Below are positions 1 through 7,352 of a stretch of DNA of 50,494 nt, in pieces. A model generated the notes under the pieces. It was given only the letters and a program-made list of their open reading frames with translations, was not told the origin of the DNA and did not search any database. The stretch lies in the NCBI GenBank assembly GCA_021732045.1, contig JAKFWK010000004.1, forward strand, positions 95,064 to 145,557, given 5' to 3'. Position 1 is the first letter of the stretch. Every line of letters begins with the position of its first letter. A program made the translations under genes and the position numbers. This DNA is from Sulfurimonas sp. (lineage in GTDB: Bacteria; Campylobacterota; Campylobacteria; Campylobacterales; Sulfurimonadaceae).

Positions 1-135
1 TAAGAAGTTTACGAATATCTCCAACTTTCATCCCCTTAGGACCTGTTAGCATAAGTCTTAACTCTTCATCTTGTATATAGTTTACAAGATTTGGATCTTT
101 CTCTGTTAGTTGTTTTAATCCCTCAAAATCTTTTT
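1..135. repeat. 135-bp direct repeat, copy 1
   Basis: This stretch is identical base for base to 2225-2359 and continues off the left edge. Both copies lie in minus-strand genes, in the same reading frame, and encode the same C-terminal module. To the right of position 135 the similarity drops to a clearly diverged level. The abrupt edge and the lack of silent differences suggest recent gene conversion or duplication. Confidence 0.95.
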
Positions 136-370
136 TTATAATTAGATTATTGATTTGAGTTGTTATTTCTTGGTCTTGTTCTTTTGTTTGAATCTCTCTT
201 TGTTTGTCTGTTTCTGGTGTAGCAACAACTTGCACTGCCTGCTTTTTAACTGGAGACTGGGCGGGCTTGTCGAGCTCAGCAATAATCTCTTTGGTACGAT
301 ATTGTGTATTGCTAGCACACCCAAAGATAAAGAATATTGAAAATAAAAGATAAATATATTTAGTTAACAT
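1..370 (-). CDS. Lipoprotein, C-terminus cut by window edge
   Basis: The gene reads leftward off the window, so only about 123 N-terminal residues are seen. It opens with a short lipoprotein-type signal peptide whose lipobox ends IFGC (Cys18), so an envelope lipoprotein is expected. A low-complexity linker rich in Gln, Lys and Glu follows. From about residue 79 comes a module containing LMLTGPKGMKVGDI, the same module as in the ankyrin lipoprotein at 1869-2900; the DNA is identical over 135 bp. The ATG at 370 lies inside the last codons of the upstream lipoprotein gene (11-bp overlap), so translation is probably coupled. The function of the shared module is not known to me. Confidence 0.8.
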   Translation of the reverse strand, partial: MLTKYIYLLFSIFFIFGCASNTQYRTKEIIAELDKPAQSPVKKQAVQVVATPETDKQREIQTKEQDQEITTQINNLIIKKDFEGLKQLTEKDPNLVNYIQDEELRLMLTGPKGMKVGDIRKLL

Positions 371-1406
371 TTTTAATTATCTCCTGAGAAAAATCGTATA
401 GCAGCCAAGCGTAAGGGCCAACGACTGCGTTATTTATCCAGCCAATACCTGCGCCTGTGCCCGCAAACATATCAATAAGTGCTTGATCTGAGGGATTCGC
501 AACGGTTGTAAAATTTAAATTTTTAATTATCTCTCCAGCTTGCATGGATAAGCTTTTTTTACTCCGTATTTCACCAGATGGCGAATATAGTTTATAGTCA
601 ATAATCATCTCGTTTGAAAAAATTGGAACAACAACCGTTCTCATATCCATTACTTCTGCTGTTTTTTGGGCATATAAAAGATAGTTTTCTGGTAAAATTG
701 AAACATCCACGACTCTAGAGCCCTCGGCATGCGTGCTGATAGTTAAAAGGTAGTTTTTACCAAGTGAAATTTGGTGTCCGGATTGTTTTCTCTGGAGACC
801 TTTTGCATATTTCAGTGGATGCTCAAATAAAGAACCGCCCACTTCAACATCCATAACATAATTTGTGGTGTAGTTGTAATCGTACCTACTATCGAGACTA
901 ATAAGATTAAAATCTTTTGTCTCACTCTTTTGATCAATTGATAAAATTTGAGAAGTAAGCTTTTTAAATTTCAGATCAATTGATGGAGTATTAGGCTGAT
1001 CCGAAAATTTGGTATCACATGCAGTAGCAAGATTGCGTTTTATAGTGTTTGTTACATCATCCTGCCATGAGCCGTTGTAAGCAAAGCTGATAGGCTCCAT
1101 TGAGCCATCAGCTTTTAAAGAGAGTGCTTCCATAGCCATTGGTTGCAAACATTCATCAAATCTACTTTGCAATCTAACTGTTTTTCCTTGTAAGCTTGAG
1201 GGGCATTTTAATGAGCCATCAGTTAGAAACAGCGCATCATTATGAGCATTAATAATAGCACTATTTAGGGTATTTTCAGCAATAGGGGCACAACCCTGCA
1301 GGAGCATTACAAAAGATATGCCATAAAATAGTTTAGTTATCCAAAATGCTCTTTTGACATTTGAAGCAGTTACTACTTTGTCTTGATTCGCTATATCTTT
1401 GCTCAT
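360..1406 (-). CDS. Hypothetical lipoprotein
   Basis: The 348-residue protein has an unusually long polar N-terminus of about 20 residues, then a hydrophobic stretch ending in a good lipobox LLQGC (Cys39), so it is probably a lipoprotein exported by Sec. The start at 1406 is supported by AGGG a few bases upstream. The mature part shows no family I recognise; it looks soluble and mixed alpha/beta, with a weakly hydrophobic glycine-rich segment (GTGAGIGW) near the C-terminus. It is the fifth gene of a minus-strand run that starts at 3560, with 25 bp between it and the thioredoxin gene. Its stop overlaps the start of the next lipoprotein gene. Confidence 0.75.
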   Translation of the reverse strand: MSKDIANQDKVVTASNVKRAFWITKLFYGISFVMLLQGCAPIAENTLNSAIINAHNDALFLTDGSLKCPSSLQGKTVRLQSRFDECLQPMAMEALSLKADGSMEPISFAYNGSWQDDVTNTIKRNLATACDTKFSDQPNTPSIDLKFKKLTSQILSIDQKSETKDFNLISLDSRYDYNYTTNYVMDVEVGGSLFEHPLKYAKGLQRKQSGHQISLGKNYLLTISTHAEGSRVVDVSILPENYLLYAQKTAEVMDMRTVVVPIFSNEMIIDYKLYSPSGEIRSKKSLSMQAGEIIKNLNFTTVANPSDQALIDMFAGTGAGIGWINNAVVGPYAWLLYDFSQEIIKNVN

Positions 1407-1431
1407 TTAAACCCTATTTTTTTATTTAATA

Positions 1432-1854
1432 TCATAGAAATTTATTTATTAGAGAGTTTATACTATTTTCATCAAGAGCGCCAGATACTCTATGAACCTC
1501 TTTCGAGTTTTTAAAAACTATAATTGTTGGGATGCTTCTTATTCCAAACCTTGCACCGAGATTTTGTTCATTTTCTGTATTTACTTTAGCAAAAAGTGCC
1601 TTAAGCGGGAAGTTTTTGGCACTCTTTTCAAAATTTGGCGCCATCATCCTGCATGGGCCGCACCATGGCGCCCAAAAGTCAACTATGACTGGTATTTCAC
1701 TATTTACTATAATCTCATCAAAACTATTGTTAGTTAACTCAACCGGCTTTGTATCCAGAAGTGAATGCTTACACTTTCCACAATTTGCTTTCGCATAAGA
1801 CTCTTTTTGCGGAACATTGTTGATGCTTCTACAATTAGGACAAACTATTTTCAT
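1432..1854 (-). CDS. trxC: Thioredoxin 2 (TrxC type)
   Basis: A 140-residue thioredoxin of the TrxC type. An N-terminal zinc-binding segment has CPNC (5-8) and CGKC (25-28), and a thioredoxin fold with active site WCGPC (64-68) follows. The cis-proline motif RSIPT is present at about residue 107. TrxC reduces protein disulfides in the cytoplasm using electrons from thioredoxin reductase and is linked to oxidative stress in other bacteria. There is no signal peptide, so its place among envelope lipoprotein genes is a matter of operon, not of compartment. It lies 14 bp after the ankyrin gene. Confidence 0.95.
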   Translation of the reverse strand: MKIVCPNCRSINNVPQKESYAKANCGKCKHSLLDTKPVELTNNSFDEIIVNSEIPVIVDFWAPWCGPCRMMAPNFEKSAKNFPLKALFAKVNTENEQNLGARFGIRSIPTIIVFKNSKEVHRVSGALDENSINSLINKFL

Positions 1855-1868
1855 CTCTTCTCCTTCAG

Positions 1869-2900
1869 CTACCTAAACAAACTCTTAAGCAGCATCTTAC
1901 TTCCCTCTTGTAGAAGTATTTCAGTTGCTTTGTCTTGGAGTTGCGAGTTGTTGTTTTGGTTGTTAGTTTGTACTTCTCTGATAATAGTCTGTGGTTGAGC
2001 TTTTTGATCCATAAGTTTTTTGTTTTCAGCTTGATAAAACTCTTGCTCTTTTCGTCTTCTCTCATCTTTTAGTAACTCTGTTGTTACATCTATCATGGCA
2101 GAGATAGTTTTATCTGTTAGTTCCATTTTTGTTAGTGTTTCTATTTCTTCAAGTGTAAACTCTTTGTATGGAACTTGAACTCGCTTTATAAGAGAAACAA
2201 CGATTATCTCACTCTTTCCATTTTTAAGAAGTTTACGAATATCTCCAACTTTCATCCCCTTAGGACCTGTTAGCATAAGTCTTAACTCTTCATCTTGTAT
2301 ATAGTTTACAAGATTTGGATCTTTCTCTGTTAGTTGTTTTAATCCCTCAAAATCTTTTTGAATGATTAAATCGTTGATTTTAGTTGCTATTTCTTGTTCT
2401 TGCTTTGCTTTTGTTTCTTGGGCTTCTTTTTTTACAAGAACAGCTTGCGCTTCTATTTTTTCTTTTTTTCGCTCAGCTACAAAATTTTGTAAATTCTGTT
2501 TTATACTTACAGCTGCGATATCAATAGGAGTTTTGTTTTGATAATTTCTTACTTCAGTATCAGCACCTTTTTCTATTAGAAATTTGGCTATATCGATGTG
2601 TCCAAAAGCGGCTGCCCAGTGGAGAGCGGTCTCATTGTGTCCTGTTTTCAAATCAACATCAGCACCTTTTTCTATCAGGTATTTGACAGTCTCTAATCGT
2701 CCATTTCTAGTAGCCCAAATTAGTGGTGTTAAATTAAACTGATCTTTCTCATTAACATTACCACCATTTCTTATTGCAATATCCAAGTTTTTAATATCGC
2801 CAGATGCAGATGATTGAATTACTGGAGATATAGCAACACATCCACTAAAAAGAAATAGAGCGATAGCAATCAACGGCAACAGTTTAAAGAAATTTTTCAT
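1869..2900 (-). CDS. Ankyrin-repeat lipoprotein
   Basis: The 343-residue product begins with a signal peptide ending in lipobox LFSGC (Cys21). At least three ankyrin repeats follow at about 35-135, seen as TPLIWATRNGRLETVKYLIE, TALHWAAAFGHIDIAKFLIE and a weaker TPIDIAA copy. After a charged helical linker (about 140-175) comes the module containing DPNLVNYIQDEELRLML and GPKGMKVGDIRKLL, shared with the gene at the left edge, then a Lys/Glu/Gln-rich tail. Ankyrin repeats bind proteins, so an envelope scaffold or inhibitor role is plausible but inferred. The ATG at 2900 has AAGGAT upstream and overlaps the DUF309 gene by 17 bp. Confidence 0.88.
   Translation of the reverse strand: MKNFFKLLPLIAIALFLFSGCVAISPVIQSSASGDIKNLDIAIRNGGNVNEKDQFNLTPLIWATRNGRLETVKYLIEKGADVDLKTGHNETALHWAAAFGHIDIAKFLIEKGADTEVRNYQNKTPIDIAAVSIKQNLQNFVAERKKEKIEAQAVLVKKEAQETKAKQEQEIATKINDLIIQKDFEGLKQLTEKDPNLVNYIQDEELRLMLTGPKGMKVGDIRKLLKNGKSEIIVVSLIKRVQVPYKEFTLEEIETLTKMELTDKTISAMIDVTTELLKDERRRKEQEFYQAENKKLMDQKAQPQTIIREVQTNNQNNNSQLQDKATEILLQEGSKMLLKSLFR
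2225..2359. repeat. 135-bp direct repeat, copy 2
   Basis: This is the internal copy of the repeat at 1-135 and lies inside the ankyrin lipoprotein gene. The first mismatch comes at 2360. Beyond it the two genes can still be aligned, but with many substitutions. Confidence 0.95.
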
Positions 2901-3243
2901 AAATATCCTTTTTTTTATATTCTATCTTTTTGTTTTTTAAATCATTTATAATTTTTGAAATATAGATATATTTTTCTTTATGAGTTGAGTACACCTCATC
3001 AAGTAGAGGCAAGTATTTAAGATAATTTTGCCAAACTTTTTCTGCTTGCGTTTCTTTACCTTTTTTCTTTAGCTCAAAGCTAACGGAGGCGTTGATAAAG
3101 CCTTTAATTAGTTTTATCTCATCACTATCTTCAAACCTTCGAGCAAACCAGATCGCCTCCAAATCCTCATGTGCTTCATAAAAATTTCCATCCAAGAGGT
3201 TTTGGATGAAGTTACTTAGAGTCTTTTCATCAACTGCTTTCAC
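2884..3243 (-). CDS. DUF309 family protein
   Basis: A 119-residue, mostly helical protein with the family-defining segment FYEAHEDLEAIW at 21-32 and a second helix pair containing the IKGFINASVSF region. DUF309 proteins are small cytoplasmic proteins of unknown biochemical role. The reading frame overlaps the rhodanese-like gene upstream by 4 bp (ATGA-type junction) and the ankyrin gene downstream by 17 bp, so all three are very likely translated from one mRNA. Confidence 0.85.
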   Translation of the reverse strand: MKAVDEKTLSNFIQNLLDGNFYEAHEDLEAIWFARRFEDSDEIKLIKGFINASVSFELKKKGKETQAEKVWQNYLKYLPLLDEVYSTHKEKYIYISKIINDLKNKKIEYKKKDIYEKFL

Positions 3244-3560
3244 AGCTCATCCTTCTCTAAAAGCATCATATTTCTTCGCCAATATCCTCGCCCACCTTTG
3301 AGCGAGATGCAATGATGTTTATAAAACTTCTTTTTATACTCACTAAGTCTGTTTAGCGTAGCTTTTCCACTATCACAATAAAAAACAAAGACGCTTCCCT
3401 CTGGTTCTTTTGCTAGCTCATGAGGGTTGTAGAGAACTGTATCCATGTTTTCAATCCCAGAGAGAATAGTGTCGATGAGAAGAACTTTTATGCCTAGTTT
3501 TTCAAGTCTTATTTTGTTCTGTAAAAACTCTTTTTGTGTCCATTCGTCAGCAAAGTTCAT
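3240..3560 (-). CDS. Rhodanese-like domain protein
   Basis: A 106-residue single-domain protein. The segment VFVFYCDSGKATLNR (57-71) resembles the active-site loop of rhodaneses, with Cys62 as the persulfide-carrying residue, and the following ISLKGGRGYWRR fits the usual 'LxGGxxxW' region near the C-terminus. It is short for the family and the N-terminal half is divergent, so the call rests mainly on this loop. It is the first gene of the minus-strand operon and is divergent from the helicase gene at 3642, with 81 bp between them. Confidence 0.65.
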   Translation of the reverse strand: MNFADEWTQKEFLQNKIRLEKLGIKVLLIDTILSGIENMDTVLYNPHELAKEPEGSVFVFYCDSGKATLNRLSEYKKKFYKHHCISLKGGRGYWRRNMMLLEKDEL

Positions 3561-3607
3561 TTTGTACCCATTTTTTTAAAGATATGATACCAAATAATAA
3601 AACTCTT

Positions 3608-3636
3608 TTGCACAATTGAGTCCTTTTGGTTACAAT
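3608..3636 (+). promoter_or_regulatory. Promoter of the SUV3-like helicase gene, possibly leaderless
   Basis: TTGCAC (3608-3613) and TACAAT (3631-3636) are separated by 17 bp, a good sigma-70 arrangement. The start codon is at 3642, where transcription would be expected to begin, and no Shine-Dalgarno sequence precedes it. The message may therefore be leaderless. Confidence 0.5.
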
Positions 3637-3641
3637 CATAT

Positions 3642-6428
3642 ATGGCAAAAAAAAGCAAAATTAACCAAAAAATTAAAAAATATTTTAACGAAGATCCGTT
3701 TGATGTAGGCATAGTCAGAGTAAGTACAGCTACCTTGAGTGAACTTTTTGCAACCCTTGGTATTCATGATGTTGATCAAAGCAGAGAGATGCTTGTAAAG
3801 ATAGCAAGAATGATTTGGAGTGATGTAGATAGCGGTTATCGTCCAGCAATACTGGACTTTTTTACTAAAAATGGCAAAATCTACAAAGCAGTTTCAGAGG
3901 AGGAGCAGAGCGTAGATAGAGAGGGTAAGATAGAGTTAGTTATGGATAGTCTTGGTGTTTCGCGTCATGAGAGAGCGCTTTTGCACAAGGCATTTGTTGA
4001 TGTTAGAAGCAAAAAAATAACTATAGAGAAGATGGAATCAAAGCTTCGTCACATAAGATACACCGAAAAAAAGGAGAGACTTGAGAAAGCGCTTGACGGT
4101 GTTTTTGACCTAGATGACTCACTTGAGTTTAACGCATCACTCAAATACACTCTTTATGGAGAGAGTTTTCATAAAATCATCACACTAAAGAGTAAAAACT
4201 ATACCTATGAGTATATCGAGCAGAGTGATGAAAATCTCATAATTGACGAGATCTCACAAGATAAAGAGAGAGTTGTAAAACTTAAACAAGATGAGATAGA
4301 TAACTTTATAAAAAATCTTCAAAATCCGCACAGATATCTAGATCATAAAGAGATTATAACCGCTCTTCGTTCTTCACCCCCAAAAACCAAACTCTCTTAC
4401 CCAAGTATAAAAGAGAGTAAATTAGCAAAAATTATCCATGATGCAGTTGGTCCATCTGATATAAAAGTTCACAATGAAGAACTTTTGATTCAACTAGAAG
4501 AAGCTCTCTTGCTTCCATACTCGAACAAAATTAAACATTACTCTCTGGAGCTTCATATCGAGCTTAATTCACTTTTAGAGGATATCTGGAAGGGCAATGA
4601 ACTTGATTTTAGTGAAGCCGTAAAAGAGGCCAAAAAAGAGCATGAGGAGCATTTTTTAGAAGATTTACAAGCAGTTGTAGATGAGTGCGGCTCTTACGCA
4701 ACTCTACTTCATCTAAGCAGTGAGCAGCTCCACGAGAGAGTTTATGAGATTTTGCTTGAGTTGTTGCCATCCTCTCTTGTTTTATCATCAAAAGTCATCC
4801 GCAAATGTGTTAGAAGATTTGTTCACAACATTGGCGATGAGATTGTAAAAAAACAGAGATACACACTTCTAGCTAGAACTATAAGAGATTTTAAAAATCT
4901 GTTTCCTCAAGCAAGAAGTATGAAAAGAAAACTAGTACTTCATATAGGACCAACAAATAGCGGGAAAACATATGAGGCTATGCAGAGGCTCCAAAGAGCA
5001 GATACTGGCTACTATCTGGCTCCGCTTAGGCTTCTGGCATTAGAGGGTTATGAGGAGTTGGGAGCAAATGGAGTTGCTGTCTCTCTTATAACTGGCGAAG
5101 AGCAGATTTTGGATGCGGATGCAACCCATATAAGCTCGACCATTGAAATGCTTAATTTTGAAGTTGATGTAGATGTTTGTGTAATTGATGAAGTACAAAT
5201 GATAGATGATAGAGATAGAGGCTGGGCGTGGGCAAATGCCATCATCGGTGCTCCTGCTAGCGAGGTTATAATGACTGGCTCGCCAAATGTCAAAGAGGCA
5301 ATTATTGCTATTGCTGAGTATCTTGGCGAAGAGCTTGAGATAGTTGAGTTCGAGAGAAAAAACCCGCTAACTCTTCTTGAAGAGCCAACGATGATGAAAG
5401 ATGTAAAAGAGAGCACGGCGATTATCGCTTTTAGCAGAAAAGATGTACTAAAGCTAAAGCAAAATTTCTCAAAACATTATAAAATCAGTGTAGTTTATGG
5501 CAATCTCTCCCCTGAAGTTAGACGGGAGGAGGCTAGAAGATTTAGAGCCGGAGAGACGCAGATACTTATCGCTACCGATGCCATCGCTATGGGAATGAAT
5601 CTTCCTATAAAAACTATACTTTTCTCAAGTGCCCAAAAATTTGACGGAGTAACTGTTAGAGATTTAGATGCCAGTGAAGTGCATCAAATTTCGGGTCGTG
5701 CCGGGAGATTTGGTCTTCACGAGAAAGGCTTTGTTGGAGCATTAAGTTCAAGTATCTTAAAAATTGTCAAAAAATGTTTCCAAAAAGAGGCAAGAAAAAT
5801 ATCGGTGCCATTTAAAGTTATGGCAAATCTAGAGCATATTCAGCTAGTTGCAACCATACTTGAAGAGAACTCTTTGAGTGAAATTTTGAAATTTTTTGTG
5901 CAAAATATGGAGTTTAATGGTCCATTTGTTGCAACGAACTTAGAAGATATGGTTGAGGTGGCTCTAATAGTTGATAGTTATGATTTGGATATAGCGACAA
6001 AATACCATCTCGCTTGCGCGCCGCTAACTTTAAAATCTCCATATATAGTTGGTGTGTTTGAGAGTTATTTGGGTGCTTTTGAGAAAAAAATCCCAATCGA
6101 TTATCACGCGCCACGACTCCACGGTGCTTTTGCAAGTACGAGCGATGATTTGCTTCGTGCAGAGGATATGGTAAAAGAGATTTCGCTATATCTTTGGCTT
6201 AGTTATAGATTTGATGACCTCTTCCCAGATGCTCCAAAAGCGAGAGCCGCAAGAGCTGTTTTGAACAAATACATAGAAGAGTCTCTACAACAAAGCCAAC
6301 TCGCTCAAAGATGCAAAATATGCAATATCCCACTGCCTCTAAATTCACCATACAGCATTTGTCAATCATGCTTTAAGAAAAACTATACGGTAAAAGGAAT
6401 TCGGAAAAACACCAAGAAGCACCATTGA
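3642..6428 (+). CDS. SUV3-like superfamily 2 RNA/DNA helicase
   Basis: The 928-residue protein has a long N-terminal region (about 1-425) that I cannot assign. A helicase core follows with Walker A GPTNSGKT (about 436-443), the SUV3-type DExH variant IDEVQMIDD (about 514), a helicase C domain with IATDAIAMGMNLP (about 644-656) and motif VI HQISGRAGRFG (about 680-690). The tail carries a zinc-ribbon-like CKIC...CQSC pair (about 889-911). SUV3 is best known as the helicase of the mitochondrial RNA degradosome, so an ATP-driven RNA-unwinding role in RNA decay is the likely function, by analogy. The 3' end faces the deacetylase gene, 11 bp away. Confidence 0.88.
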   Translation: MAKKSKINQKIKKYFNEDPFDVGIVRVSTATLSELFATLGIHDVDQSREMLVKIARMIWSDVDSGYRPAILDFFTKNGKIYKAVSEEEQSVDREGKIELVMDSLGVSRHERALLHKAFVDVRSKKITIEKMESKLRHIRYTEKKERLEKALDGVFDLDDSLEFNASLKYTLYGESFHKIITLKSKNYTYEYIEQSDENLIIDEISQDKERVVKLKQDEIDNFIKNLQNPHRYLDHKEIITALRSSPPKTKLSYPSIKESKLAKIIHDAVGPSDIKVHNEELLIQLEEALLLPYSNKIKHYSLELHIELNSLLEDIWKGNELDFSEAVKEAKKEHEEHFLEDLQAVVDECGSYATLLHLSSEQLHERVYEILLELLPSSLVLSSKVIRKCVRRFVHNIGDEIVKKQRYTLLARTIRDFKNLFPQARSMKRKLVLHIGPTNSGKTYEAMQRLQRADTGYYLAPLRLLALEGYEELGANGVAVSLITGEEQILDADATHISSTIEMLNFEVDVDVCVIDEVQMIDDRDRGWAWANAIIGAPASEVIMTGSPNVKEAIIAIAEYLGEELEIVEFERKNPLTLLEEPTMMKDVKESTAIIAFSRKDVLKLKQNFSKHYKISVVYGNLSPEVRREEARRFRAGETQILIATDAIAMGMNLPIKTILFSSAQKFDGVTVRDLDASEVHQISGRAGRFGLHEKGFVGALSSSILKIVKKCFQKEARKISVPFKVMANLEHIQLVATILEENSLSEILKFFVQNMEFNGPFVATNLEDMVEVALIVDSYDLDIATKYHLACAPLTLKSPYIVGVFESYLGAFEKKIPIDYHAPRLHGAFASTSDDLLRAEDMVKEISLYLWLSYRFDDLFPDAPKARAARAVLNKYIEESLQQSQLAQRCKICNIPLPLNSPYSICQSCFKKNYTVKGIRKNTKKHH

Positions 6429-6439
6429 GTTTAGTAGAG

Positions 6440-7210
6440 CTAGTGAGTGTTTTTCTCCTCTTTCCCATTCACCATATTTTCAAAAGCCTTGATATCGTGC
6501 TTGCTAACCACCATATAGCGACCTTGCGCCATCATGTTATCGCTTGAAGAGGCATGTTTTCTGTCTATGGTAAATGCCATTTTATACCCCGCTTTTTTTG
6601 CCTTATCCAAGAGTTCATCATCGTAGATACCAAAAACCCACGCCAGATATTTAACTTCATGCCCCATTTTTTCTTCTAGCTTTTCTTTGGCACCGCGGAG
6701 CTGTTTATCAACAAATTTTGCATACTCTTCGTGTGAGAGTTTTTTCTTCTCTCGTTTGAAATTTGGATGCCAATAAGTATGTGACTCAACATGAAAGAGT
6801 TTTGTCGCTTCAAGCTCTTTTAGTTCCTCCCAACTCATGGCGTAAGAGGCATTTGAGATTGCACTTGGATATATAAAGAGCGTTACCGGAATAGCGTATT
6901 TTTTTACAAGCGGTGCCATCTGAGTATAGACGCTTTTGTGTCCATCATCGACAGTTATGACAACAGGTTTTGTAGGGAGAGATTTTAGTTCGCCGTGCAG
7001 ATAGGCATAAGCGTTTTCAAGTGAGATTACAGTATAGCCATTTAGTTTAAGCCACTCAAGCTGTGATGCAAATGAGGCTGTTTTTATGGTCATTGAGTCG
7101 CTTACTTCAACTCCAAAGCGATGATAAGTTAAGATTGGTATTTTTTTGGACTCAGATGAAAAAAGAAGTGTTGAGACAAGAAGCAAGAAGATGCTAAGGA
7201 AATGAAACAT
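6440..7210 (-). CDS. Exported polysaccharide deacetylase (NodB fold)
   Basis: 256 residues. A hydrophobic signal peptide occupies about 1-19. The catalytic domain shows the opening strand ILTYHRFG, the metal/base motif VDDGHKSVY (about 88-96) with the Asp pair, and the metal-binding His pair in ESHTYWHPNF (about 143-152). Members remove N- or O-acetyl groups from cell-wall or matrix polysaccharides outside the cytoplasm. The substrate cannot be read from the sequence. The start has AGGA six bases upstream. It is transcribed alone and converges on the helicase gene. Confidence 0.88.
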   Translation of the reverse strand: MFHFLSIFLLLVSTLLFSSESKKIPILTYHRFGVEVSDSMTIKTASFASQLEWLKLNGYTVISLENAYAYLHGELKSLPTKPVVITVDDGHKSVYTQMAPLVKKYAIPVTLFIYPSAISNASYAMSWEELKELEATKLFHVESHTYWHPNFKREKKKLSHEEYAKFVDKQLRGAKEKLEEKMGHEVKYLAWVFGIYDDELLDKAKKAGYKMAFTIDRKHASSSDNMMAQGRYMVVSKHDIKAFENMVNGKEEKNTH

Positions 7211-7352
7211 AAAAATCCTATTTTTTATTTTTGCTATTATACATAAAATCCATCTCTATAAATTCTGAGATTCTTCATTAAATTATTTGTTTTAATGATA
7301 ACATTAAGTAAGTTTGTTGTATGGTTTTTATAGTTTTATTTTAAGGTTTATT

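Noticed and set aside
155..340. Plus-strand 61-codon frame at the left edge
   Set aside because: It is antisense to a lipoprotein gene with a lipobox and a coupled start; composition (Phe/Leu/Cys-rich) is that of a shadow frame.
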